Below are positions 8,283-17,654 of a stretch of 64,000 bases of DNA, in pieces. Origin of the DNA: Ruegeria sp. THAF57 (lineage in GTDB: Bacteria > Pseudomonadota > Alphaproteobacteria > Rhodobacterales > Rhodobacteraceae); the NCBI RefSeq assembly GCF_903914075.1, contig NZ_CAIWNQ010000001.1, forward strand, positions 310,001-374,000, in the 5' to 3' direction. How positions within the stretch are numbered: position 1 is the first letter of the stretch; every line of letters starts with the position of its first letter. The notes beneath the pieces were generated by a model. That model did not search any database, was not told the DNA's origin, and saw only the letters and a program-made list of their open reading frames with translations. A program made the translations under genes and the position numbers.

Positions 8283-8598
8283 CGTCGAACCTCAGTCGTC
8301 TAAAAGAAATAGCGAATTCACTGGACAAGTCATCCGCTCGAAACCAGTGAAATCACGATCAGCTTACAAAGAATCAAGGACTTGGCAAGGAAATATAAAC
8401 CTGAAGATCGAATGAGGCGCGCTTTAATCCGCGGCCTCATCAGACTGCGCGAGAACGGTGCGTTTCTAATGCAAAACAATTACTTACCGAAAAATTACGC
8501 CATTTACTAAAAAATTAGTTTGACAGTTAAGCGCGAAATCGCTGATGCTGTTCGTCATCCGGTCAATACCGGAACTCATAATCTTTGGGAGGAGACAG
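8283..8598. promoter_or_regulatory. Divergent control region between V-type ATPase and glycerol ABC operons
   Basis: AT-rich relative to its surroundings. It holds a perfect dyad ACTAA-N4-TTAGT at 8506-8519, abutting a TTGACA hexamer at 8520-8525 that reads toward glpV. No convincing -10 was found at 17 bp (TGATGC). A short hairpin CCGGT-CAAT-ACCGG lies at 8559-8572, in what would be the glpV leader. A second imperfect inverted repeat, GAGGC...GCCTC, lies near 8412-8443. I infer an operator at the -35 but cannot name the regulator. Confidence 0.4.
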
Positions 8599-10338
8599 AT
8601 GCGGAGACATCTACTTTCCGCAGTGGCGGCGGCTGCCGTCATTGCGGGGCACGGCCCTGCTTGGGCTGACGAAGCCGCAGCACAACGTTGGATTGATGAC
8701 GAATTCCAGCCATCAACGCTGTCGAAAGACGAGCAGATGGGTGAGATGAAGTGGTTCATCGAAGCTGCACAGCCCTATGCCGGCATGGAAATCAACGTCC
8801 TGTCAGAGGGTATCCCAACCCATTCCTATGAATCCGAGGTTCTGACCAAGGCGTTCGAGGAAATCACCGGCATCAAGGTCAACCACCAGATCCTCGGTGA
8901 GGGTGAGGTGGTTCAGGCTGTTCAAACTCAGATGCAAACCGGACGGAACCTGTATGACGGCTATGTCAACGACAGTGACCTGATCGGCACCCACTCGCGT
9001 CTGCAACTGGCCTATCCGCTGACCGACATGATGGAAGGCGACTGGGCGGCGACAACCTCGCCGACGCTGGATCTGGATGACTTCATGGGCATTCAGTTCA
9101 CCACCGGCCCCGATGGCAAACTGTACCAATTGCCTGACCAGCAGTTCGCGAACCTCTACTGGTTCCGCAAGGACTGGTTCGATGACGAAGCGAACAAGGC
9201 AGCCTTCAAAGAAAAGTACGGCTACGACCTGGGCGTTCCGGTCAACTGGTCGGCATACGAAGACATCGCCGAATTCTTCACCAACGACGTGAAAGAAGTC
9301 GACGGCGTCGCGATTTATGGCCACATGGATTACGGTAAACGCGCGCCTGACTTGGGCTGGCGTATGACCGACGCATGGCTGTCAATGGCAGGTGCCGGTG
9401 ATGTGGGAGAGCCGAACGGTGTTCCAGTCGACGAATGGGGCATCCGCATGGAAGCGGGCACCTGTAATCCTGTTGGCGCTTCGGTGTCGCGTGGTGGTGC
9501 TGCAAATGGCCCAGCCGCGGTATACGCGATCCGCAAGTGGGACGAGTGGCTGCGCAACTATGCGCCTCCGGGTGCGGCGTCTTATGACTTCTACCAGTCG
9601 TTGCCCGCGCTCAGCCAGGGCAACGTGGCCCAGCAGATCTTCTGGTACACCGCGTTTACCGCCGACATGGTGAAGCCGAAATCCGAAGGTAACAACACCG
9701 TGGATGACGAGGGCACGCCGCTGTGGCGGATGGCCCCCAGCCCACATGGCCCCTATTGGGAAGACGGCCAGAAGGTTGGCTATCAGGACGTGGGGTCATG
9801 GACCTTCCTGAAATCGACCCCCGAGGATCGTGCTCAGGCGGCTTGGCTTTACGCTCAGTTCGTGACGTCCAAAACTGTCGATGTGAAAAAGTCCCATGTG
9901 GGTCTGACCTTCATCCGCGACAGCTCGGTCAACCACGAGTCGTTCACCCAACGCGCCCCCAAGCTGGGCGGTCTGGTCGAGTTCTATCGTTCGCCTGATC
10001 GCGTTGCATGGTCGCCGACCGGCATCAACGTGCCGGACTATCCGAAGCTGGCCCAGATCTGGTGGCAGCAGATCGGTGACGTGAACTCTGGCGCGTTCAC
10101 CCCGCAAGAGGCGATGGACCGTCTGGCCGAGGAAATGGACATCACCATGGCCCGGATGCAGGCTGCGGATGAAAGCGCCGGTGTGTACGGCGGCTGTGGC
10201 CCGCGTCTGAACGAACCGCAAGATCCTGCCTTCTGGTTGGAGAAAGCCGGTTCGCCAAAGGCCAAGCTTGAGAACGAAAAGCCGCAAGGCCAGACCGTCA
10301 ACTATGACGAACTGGTCGCGCGCTGGCAGGCTCAGTAA
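8599..10338 (+). CDS. glpV: Glycerol ABC transporter, periplasmic binding protein (GlpV-like)
   Basis: A large (579-residue) solute-binding protein with a cleavable signal peptide ending about PAWA-DEAAAQRW. After the signal, the opening EAAAQRWIDDEFQPSTLSKD and the NDSDLIGTH segment match the GlpV group described for the Rhizobium glycerol importer, and the length is that of GlpV rather than of ordinary 400-residue sugar binders. The chosen ATG at 8599 is preceded by GGGAGGAGA; an in-frame ATG 18 codons earlier lacks a ribosome site and would spoil the signal peptide. It delivers glycerol (or a close polyol) to the GlpPQ membrane pair. Substrate identity is inferred from family and operon, not from binding residues. 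Confidence 0.88.
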   Translation: MRRHLLSAVAAAAVIAGHGPAWADEAAAQRWIDDEFQPSTLSKDEQMGEMKWFIEAAQPYAGMEINVLSEGIPTHSYESEVLTKAFEEITGIKVNHQILGEGEVVQAVQTQMQTGRNLYDGYVNDSDLIGTHSRLQLAYPLTDMMEGDWAATTSPTLDLDDFMGIQFTTGPDGKLYQLPDQQFANLYWFRKDWFDDEANKAAFKEKYGYDLGVPVNWSAYEDIAEFFTNDVKEVDGVAIYGHMDYGKRAPDLGWRMTDAWLSMAGAGDVGEPNGVPVDEWGIRMEAGTCNPVGASVSRGGAANGPAAVYAIRKWDEWLRNYAPPGAASYDFYQSLPALSQGNVAQQIFWYTAFTADMVKPKSEGNNTVDDEGTPLWRMAPSPHGPYWEDGQKVGYQDVGSWTFLKSTPEDRAQAAWLYAQFVTSKTVDVKKSHVGLTFIRDSSVNHESFTQRAPKLGGLVEFYRSPDRVAWSPTGINVPDYPKLAQIWWQQIGDVNSGAFTPQEAMDRLAEEMDITMARMQAADESAGVYGGCGPRLNEPQDPAFWLEKAGSPKAKLENEKPQGQTVNYDELVARWQAQ

Positions 10339-10350
10339 ACGCAACATCGT

Positions 10351-10372
10351 AGGCCGGGCACAAGCCCGGCCT
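10351..10372 (+). terminator. Intercistronic stem-loop after glpV
   Basis: Perfect 9-bp stem AGGCCGGGC / GCCCGGCCT with loop ACAA and no following T run. It lies between the binding-protein gene and the first ATPase gene. Such structures usually protect the upstream message or partly stop transcription, giving excess binding protein over the membrane parts. Confidence 0.75.
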
Positions 10373-10401
10373 GCCCCCGGAATACCCCGCGAGATTCCCC
10401 G

Positions 10402-11450
10402 ATGATCGAACTTCAAGACGCCACCAAACGGGTTGGCAACGTCATCCACATCAAGCCCACAAACCTCACGCTTCAGACCGGCCATTTCAATGTGCTGCTG
10501 GGCGCGACGGGATCAGGCAAGACCTCTCTGATCAAGATGATGGCCGGGCTGGACCCGATCGCCTCTGGCAAAGTGCTGATGGACGGACAGGACGTGACCC
10601 GGCTGAACACGCAAAAGCGTCAGATCAGCCTGGTGCACCAGTTTTTTGTGAACTACCCGCATATGACGGTATTCGACAACATCGCCTCGCCCCTGCGCGT
10701 GGCGGGCATGGCGAAATCCGAGATCGAGGGCCGCGTGGAAGAGGCCGCCGATCTGTTGCAACTGCGCCCTATGTTGCACCGCCGCCCGCATGAGCTTTCG
10801 GGCGGACAGCAACAACGTACAGCGCTGGCCCGCGCCATTGCCAAGGAAAGCCGAGCGGTGTTTCTGGATGAGCCGCTGGCCAACCTCGACTATAAACTGC
10901 GCGAAGAACTGCGCGAGCAGTTGCCCGATCTGTTCGCGGGGCGCGGGGCAGTGGTGGTCTACGCGACCTCGGAACCCGAAGAGGCGTTGCTGCTGGGTGG
11001 CTACACCGCCCTGATGGAAGACGGACGTGTAACGCAGTTCGGCCCGACCGCAGATATTTATCGTAACCCCGAAAACATCGCGGCTGCGCGCGTCTTTTCG
11101 GACCCGCCGATCAACGTGGCGCGGATCACCGTATCAAGCGCACAGGCGCAGCTTGCTGGCGGCGGAGGCTGGGCTGTCTCGGACATGGCCGATGGCGAAT
11201 ACATGGTCGCCGTCCGCCCGCACCGGGTGACCCCATTCCGTACATCTGACACCGATGTAGAACTGACGGGCCGCGTGATCGTGACCGAACTTTCGGGCTC
11301 GGATTCCAGTGCGCATTTCCAACATGGGGACGACGCCTGGGTTTCTCTGGCGGCAGGTGTTCACCCTTATCAGGTTGGCGAAGACCATAGTTTCTACATG
11401 AATCCAGCGCATTGCCGGTACTTCAGCCAAGACGGGAAAAGGGTTGTCTA

Positions 11451-11451
<1 letters not shown>
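10402..11451 (+). CDS. glpS: Glycerol ABC transporter ATP-binding protein GlpS
   Basis: A 349-residue MalK-like ATPase with a C-terminal TOBE/OB region. Walker A GATGSGKTS is at residues 34-42, the Q-loop Gln at 80, the signature LSGGQ at 132-136 and the Walker B Glu at 157. The H-loop position reads ATSEPEEA, so Ser190 replaces the normally invariant switch histidine. GlpS should therefore contribute its good signature to the partner's site while its own ATP site is likely weak. It overlaps glpT by one base (TAATG), fitting one-to-one synthesis of the heterodimer. Confidence 0.9.
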
Positions 11452-12523
<1,072 letters not shown>

Positions 12524-12527
<4 letters not shown>

Positions 12528-13387
12528 GAACGGAAAACCAAAAAGCGTGGTTCTTTGTCCTGCCCGTTCTGGCGCTAGTCGCGTTCAACGCGTTGGTGCC
12601 GATGATGACGGTGGTCAACTATTCGGTACAGGAAACCTTTGGCAACAACCAGTTTTTCTGGGAAGGACTGGGCTGGTTCGAACAAATCCTGCGGTCGGAC
12701 CGGTTCCAAGCGGCCCTCGGTCGGCAGTTCCTCTTTACCTTCCTGATCCTGCTGATTGAGGTGCCCTTGGGCATCATCGTCGCCCTGTCCATGCCCCGCA
12801 AAGGGTTCTGGGTGCCGGTCTGTCTGGTGCTAATGGCCTTGCCGATGCTGATCCCGTGGAACGTGGTTGGCTCGATGTGGAACATCTTCACCCTGCCGAA
12901 AATCGGCCTGATGGGCTATTTCCTGAATGACGTTCTGGGCATCAACTATGACATGACGCAGCAGCCGCTGTCAGCGTGGATCACAGTCATCACTATGGAT
13001 GTCTGGCACTGGACCTCGCTGGTTGTCCTGCTGTGTTATGCGGGCCTCGTGTCGATCCCGGATGCCTACTACCAAGCCGCCAAGATCGACGGCGCAAGCC
13101 CGTGGTCGGTGTTCCGCTATATCCAGCTTCCCAAGATGAAAACCGTTCTGACCATCGCCGTTCTGCTGCGCTTCATGGACAGTTTCAACATCTATACCGA
13201 GCCCTTCGTTCTGACTGGAGGCGGCCCCGGAAACTCGACCACCTTGCTGTCGATCGACCTTGTGAAGATCGCGTTGGGACAGTTCGACCTTGGCCCTGCA
13301 GCCGCGATGAGCCTGATCTATTTCGCCATCACGCTGCTGGTCTCATGGCTCTTCTACACTCTGATGACAAAGGATGACGCGCAATGA
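12524..13387 (+). CDS. glpP: Glycerol ABC transporter permease GlpP
   Basis: A 287-residue MalF-type permease with six predicted membrane helices and the inner-membrane EAA loop (YYQAAKIDGASPWSVFRYIQLP) that docks on the ATPases. It overlaps glpT and glpQ by four bases each. Confidence 0.92.
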
Positions 13388-14181
13388 AGAAGCGGTCCCT
13401 TATCCCGATCCTGTATATCGCGTTCCTGATGCTGCCGATCTATTGGCTGGTGGCGATGTCCTTCAAGACCACGAACGAGATCCTGTCGGGCTTTTCCCTG
13501 TTTCCCCAGACCTTTACGCTGGACAACTACATCACGATCTTTACGGACCCGACGTGGTACTGGGGGTATATCAACTCAATCACCTATGTGACCCTGAATA
13601 CGGTGCTTTCGGTCTGTGTGGCCCTACCCGCAGCCTATGCGTTCTCGCGCTATCGGTTTCTGGGGGACAAGCAATTGTTCTTCTGGCTGCTGACCAACCG
13701 AATGGCTCCAGCAGCCGTATTCGCGCTGCCATTCTTTCAGCTCTACTCGTCGATTCACCTGTTCGACACCTATCTGGCCGTGGCGCTGGCACATACGTTG
13801 TTTAACGTGCCGTTGGCCGTGTGGATTCTGGAAGGCTTCATGCGCGGCATCCCCAAGGAACTGGACGAAACCGCCTATGTGGACGGCTATTCCTTCCCGC
13901 GGTTCTTCGTGACGATCTTTCTGCCCAACATCAAAGCGGGCGTCGGCGTGGCCGCGTTCTTCTGCTTCATGTTTTCTTGGGTGGAAATGCTACTGGCCAA
14001 GACGCTTACCGCAGTCGAAGCCAAACCCATCGCCGCCGTCATGACCCGCACCGCGTCCAGCGCGGGGTATGAGCTGGGCCTGCTGGCCGCTGCCGGGACG
14101 TTGACTATTATCCCCGGCGCCATCGTCATCTGGTTTGTCCGCAACTACATCGCGCGTGGTTTCGCGATGGGCCGTGTCTGA
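13384..14181 (+). CDS. glpQ: Glycerol ABC transporter permease GlpQ
   Basis: A 265-residue MalG-type permease and partner of GlpP, with six predicted helices. Its EAA-type loop reads ELDETAYVDGYSFPRFFVTI and it has the short cytoplasmic N-terminus usual for this family. This is a permease of the rhizobial naming scheme, not the periplasmic phosphodiesterase that bears the same symbol in E. coli. Confidence 0.92.
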   Translation: MKKRSLIPILYIAFLMLPIYWLVAMSFKTTNEILSGFSLFPQTFTLDNYITIFTDPTWYWGYINSITYVTLNTVLSVCVALPAAYAFSRYRFLGDKQLFFWLLTNRMAPAAVFALPFFQLYSSIHLFDTYLAVALAHTLFNVPLAVWILEGFMRGIPKELDETAYVDGYSFPRFFVTIFLPNIKAGVGVAAFFCFMFSWVEMLLAKTLTAVEAKPIAAVMTRTASSAGYELGLLAAAGTLTIIPGAIVIWFVRNYIARGFAMGRV

Positions 14182-14189
14182 GGTTCGAT

Positions 14190-14594
14190 ATGCGTAAACT
14201 ACTACTTACCCTCCCCTTCCTGCCTTCCACAGCCTTCGCCCAAGCCAAAGCCGGATGGGGCAATGTCGGGCAGGAAGAAGAGAAAGGGTTTTCCTGGACG
14301 GATCCCCTTTGGCCCGATTTTTGGATGGCATGGACACCGGCCACACTGGCCGTGTTTGTTGGCATCTTCTCAGCTATTGCTTTGATCGGCGTCCTCGAAG
14401 CCACCAAGTTCCGCGACGGGATCGAACGGCGCGGCGTTCTGGGCCTGACGACCACACTGGGCGATCGTCTGTTCATCACCCTATTGGGATCGGCCTACAT
14501 CTTTCTTGCCTGGCTGGGATTCGTGGGACAGCCCGTCTGGACACCGCTGTTCCTGTCAATCGGCTGGGGTATTTTCGTCTTCTGGAAAGTTTGA
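14190..14594 (+). CDS. glpU: DUF2160 small membrane protein of the glycerol transporter (GlpU-like)
   Basis: A 134-residue protein with an N-terminal signal-like segment (LLLTLPFLPSTAFA), a periplasmic Gly/Trp/Glu-rich stretch and three membrane helices, ending FLSIGWGIFVFWKV. Its size, the WPDFWMAWTPATLAVFVGIF segment and its place directly after glpQ match DUF2160, called GlpU in the rhizobial operon. Its role is unknown; position and conservation argue for an accessory of the importer. No glycerol kinase or glycerol-3-phosphate dehydrogenase gene follows, so the catabolic enzymes must lie elsewhere. Confidence 0.82.
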   Translation: MRKLLLTLPFLPSTAFAQAKAGWGNVGQEEEKGFSWTDPLWPDFWMAWTPATLAVFVGIFSAIALIGVLEATKFRDGIERRGVLGLTTTLGDRLFITLLGSAYIFLAWLGFVGQPVWTPLFLSIGWGIFVFWKV

Positions 14595-14642
14595 GCTTTG
14601 CGAAACAGCGAAAGGATGCTTGTCTGTCAGGCATACTAAAAA

Positions 14643-15056
14643 ATGCGACACGAAAGACCGATGCGAAAGAAAAAAACAACAAACCTGCTGACCGAAGTAG
14701 AGCTGGAGTTCATGAATGAGCTTTGGGCACTAGGTCAGGGCTCGGTCCGTGACGTGCTTGATCGTCTGCCTGCTGAACGCAATCTAGCTTATACATCCGG
14801 CGCCACCATCCTGCGAATTCTCGACGAGAAAGGCTTTGTCGAAAGCCGCAAGGACGGAAAGACGCTGATCTATACGCCGCTGCTGGAGAAAGACAGGTAT
14901 CAGGCCCGGTCGCTGCAGAACCTGTCGCGAACTTTGTTCGACGACACACCGGCCACGCTGGTCGCGCGTCTGGTGGACGACGCCGGCCTTAGCGAAGCCG
15001 ATCTAGAGGAAATTCGGGCATTGGTAGAAAGGAGACTGCAAAATGACGGCGGTTAA
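14643..15056 (+). CDS. BlaI/MecI-type winged-helix transcriptional repressor
   Basis: A protein of up to 137 residues with the BlaI plan: winged helix over residues ~15-85 (LTEVELEFMNELWALGQGSV..., then TILRILDEKGFVESRKDGK) and a C-terminal dimerisation tail. In known pairs the membrane peptidase is activated by a signal and inactivates the dimeric repressor, relieving its own operon and target genes. The ATG at 14643 has no good ribosome site; an in-frame ATG at 14661 is an alternative. It overlaps the downstream peptidase gene by 14 bp. No beta-lactamase or penicillin-binding protein adjoins, so the target genes are unknown. Confidence 0.85.
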   Translation: MRHERPMRKKKTTNLLTEVELEFMNELWALGQGSVRDVLDRLPAERNLAYTSGATILRILDEKGFVESRKDGKTLIYTPLLEKDRYQARSLQNLSRTLFDDTPATLVARLVDDAGLSEADLEEIRALVERRLQNDGG

Positions 15057-16143
15057 ACCGGTTCTCGATGCCTATCTCGAACTGAACCTTGTTCTTGTTC
15101 TGGCAGCATTTGTATGGTTGGCGGTCAGAGCTGCCCTTGCAAAGACGCCTTTGCAACATGGGTTTGTGATCCAGCTTCGCGCGCTCAAGGCGCTGTGCCT
15201 GTGTGTTGTTCTCAGTCCTGTGCTTGCCCTTGGCGTTTTCGCGCTGGCCGCTCAGACATCGGCCCGCGGTGTTGTCGCGATCGGGGATATCGCTGTCGCC
15301 GCGTATTTGCGGGGCGATATTGCCATGCCAGCCACTCAGTTTGAGGCGCTGCTCAACACACGTCAGCGCTGGGGCGATCTGGTATTCTCGGGCGAGTATC
15401 CGGTTGTGTCTGCTATGCTTGTCCTTCTTGCAATCGTCTCGGTTGGGTACGCGGTTCGGATTGCGTATGACGCTTTGGCGATACGCAACACAATCAACAG
15501 CAGCTATCTATGGCGGCGTTCTGCCAAAGTCGATATCCGGCTATCTGATCGCATCGCCGTACCTTTTGCAGTGCGCGGTCTGCGCAGACGTCATGTTGTC
15601 TTGCCCAGCCATCTTCTTGATACCCCGCGCGAATTGCGCTTTGCGCTGGCGCATGAATTGCAGCATGTGCGCGCCGGAGATGTTGAGTGGGAACTGGGGT
15701 TTGAATTGATGCGCCCGCTCCTGTTCTGGAACCCGGCCTATGTTGTTTTGAAATACCAGTTTGACCGGCTCCGCGAACTTGCCTGCGACCAATCCGTTGT
15801 TGCCCGCAGGGGTATCAACGCGCGCGAATATACAACCTGTCTATTGGACTATTGCGCCAGAACCGTTGTTCAAGGAAGCCCACGCGTCTTGAACGTGGCC
15901 TTGGTAACGGGAGGCAAGGCAAAACGAGTGCTGCGTCAACGGGTAATCGCCTTGGCCGAAGCGCCCTCGGTTCAATCTTCCGTGCCGCTTCTGTTTCTCG
16001 GCCTGACAATCGCGTTTGCGATGGTGCTTGGATTGGCCGCAGCCTCGGTTCGTCAGGCAGATGATTGGAGCCACGACCGCATCATGCTGTCCACTGTGGT
16101 GAACCTTGAAAGGTTGGAAGCGCGCAGCAGTCAGTCCGACTGA
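15043..16143 (+). CDS. M56-family (BlaR1/MecR1-like) membrane metallopeptidase without sensor domain
   Basis: A 366-residue protein with membrane helices near residues 10-30, 45-70, 122-140 and 315-335. The zinc motif HELQH is at 204-208 inside ALAHELQHVRAGDVEWE, and RELACDQSVV, typical of M56, follows. Unlike BlaR1 it ends shortly after the last helix and has no penicillin-binding sensor domain. It therefore either senses something directly through its membrane or loop regions or works with another sensor. Together with the overlapping BlaI-type repressor it forms a proteolytic switch. Confidence 0.85.
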   Translation: MTAVKPVLDAYLELNLVLVLAAFVWLAVRAALAKTPLQHGFVIQLRALKALCLCVVLSPVLALGVFALAAQTSARGVVAIGDIAVAAYLRGDIAMPATQFEALLNTRQRWGDLVFSGEYPVVSAMLVLLAIVSVGYAVRIAYDALAIRNTINSSYLWRRSAKVDIRLSDRIAVPFAVRGLRRRHVVLPSHLLDTPRELRFALAHELQHVRAGDVEWELGFELMRPLLFWNPAYVVLKYQFDRLRELACDQSVVARRGINAREYTTCLLDYCARTVVQGSPRVLNVALVTGGKAKRVLRQRVIALAEAPSVQSSVPLLFLGLTIAFAMVLGLAAASVRQADDWSHDRIMLSTVVNLERLEARSSQSD

Positions 16144-16149
16144 CCTTCC

Positions 16150-17553
16150 CTACCAACCGCGCCGTCCAAATAGAGCCTGAAGCCGTTTTTGTCCCGAAAA
16201 CGGATCAACTGGCTGAGGTTCCTTCAATCGCGACACGACGCGGCGGACTAGAACGATACAGATCGCCGCGAATATGACGCCCCCCAGTGCCTGCCCGATC
16301 AACACGCCGGGCGCGCCTGCGATATAGGCACCAGCTACGGCGAATGGCCAGGTTCCCAAAGTGTGTCGCCCCCAGTTAACCCAGGTCGAATACACGGGAT
16401 GGCCCAAATTGTTAAAGCTGGCATTGGAGACGAAAATCACCCCATTGAAGAATGACGCAAGCGCCAGAGGCCCACAGAAAAGATATATCAAGGCCCGCGT
16501 TTCCCCCTGTGCGCGGAACAAATCCGCGATAGGTTCCCGCAGGATATACAATGTTGCGGCCATGAGACAAACGTAGACGGCCGTAAACTTGACCCCGGAC
16601 CAAAAGGCTTCTTTTACGCGGTCGTGTTGCCCGGCACCGAAATTCTGCCCTACGATCGGCCCGATTGCCCCCGACAGGGCAAAGATGACCGAGAATGCAA
16701 CAGGTATCAGCCGTCCAATCACGGCCATACCAGCAACGGCGTCTGTGCCGAATTGGGCGATTTCACGGATGACGATTGCATTTCCCACCGGGGTTGCAAC
16801 ATTCGTCAAAACAGCAGGCACAGCAATTGCCCGTACCGAGCGGAAATCGCCAAGAACCTGTTGGAACGACGGGCGCGCAAACGCACGGTGGACACGCACG
16901 GCGGGCCTGATCGCAGCGATCAACATGCAAATACGTGCGATCACTGACGCAATGGCCGCGCCGTCCAGCCCGAGTCCCACAGCGAAAATCAGGATCGGGT
17001 CCAGGACAGCGTTTGTGATCCCACCATAAATCGTCGCCATCATCGAACGCCGGGCGTCCCCGTTCGCGCGCAGAACGGCCATGCCGGCCATCGCCATGGC
17101 CATGACCCACATGGTCGGCAAAATGATCGACACGTAGCGCGCCGCCAGACGCAGCACCTCACCTTCTGCCCCCAAAGCAGACAGAAGAAAGCGTATGTTA
17201 ATCATCACGATGGCGGACACGATTAAACCAAACAATATGCCCAGAATTGCAACACTGGTCGCGAACTGCCTTGCACGTTCGGGGCGCCCAGCACCCAGTT
17301 CTCGCGCCACCAACGCACCTGCGGCGATCGAAAGACCGACATTAACGGAGTTCGTAAAAAACAGCAGAGTGCCCGCGTATCCCACGGCCGCGGCCAGCGC
17401 GTCATTGCCCAGCATCGAAATGAAGACCATGTCCACGAAGTCGACGGCAAATATTGCCATCAACCCGATACTTGTGGTCAGCGACATCCGTGTGACGTGC
17501 CGCATCAGGCTGCCTGTCAGAAAAACAGCCTTGCCCGACGATCCTGATTGCAT
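16150..17553 (-). CDS. MATE-family multidrug/toxin efflux protein
   Basis: A 467-residue protein with twelve predicted membrane helices in two related halves. Family features include VDMVFISMLGNDALAAAVGY near the N-terminus and the second-half SGAIGPIVGQNFGAGQ motif. MATE proteins export cationic drugs or metabolites by proton or sodium antiport across the inner membrane. I prefer the ATG at 17553, preceded by GGGGGAC, over the more upstream in-frame codon at 17604. It converges on the M56 gene with almost no space between. The subgroup (NorM or DinF-like) and substrate cannot be told from sequence alone. Confidence 0.9.
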   Translation of the reverse strand: MQSGSSGKAVFLTGSLMRHVTRMSLTTSIGLMAIFAVDFVDMVFISMLGNDALAAAVGYAGTLLFFTNSVNVGLSIAAGALVARELGAGRPERARQFATSVAILGILFGLIVSAIVMINIRFLLSALGAEGEVLRLAARYVSIILPTMWVMAMAMAGMAVLRANGDARRSMMATIYGGITNAVLDPILIFAVGLGLDGAAIASVIARICMLIAAIRPAVRVHRAFARPSFQQVLGDFRSVRAIAVPAVLTNVATPVGNAIVIREIAQFGTDAVAGMAVIGRLIPVAFSVIFALSGAIGPIVGQNFGAGQHDRVKEAFWSGVKFTAVYVCLMAATLYILREPIADLFRAQGETRALIYLFCGPLALASFFNGVIFVSNASFNNLGHPVYSTWVNWGRHTLGTWPFAVAGAYIAGAPGVLIGQALGGVIFAAICIVLVRRVVSRLKEPQPVDPFSGQKRLQALFGRRGW

Positions 17554-17654
17554 GTGCTCGATGTCCCCCCGCTTGCGACAGCAATTTGCCAGCGGATACC
17601 GCAACTACGCAACCGTTTATTGAGGCCATCAGGTCTTTTGCGGTCTGCGGTACC

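Noticed and set aside
719..8598. Integration of the V-type ATPase operon as an island with a duplicated tRNA-Glu end
   Set aside because: I looked for a second copy of the tRNA 3' end near 8283-8598 and saw none, and there is no integrase. The transfer idea remains only an inference.
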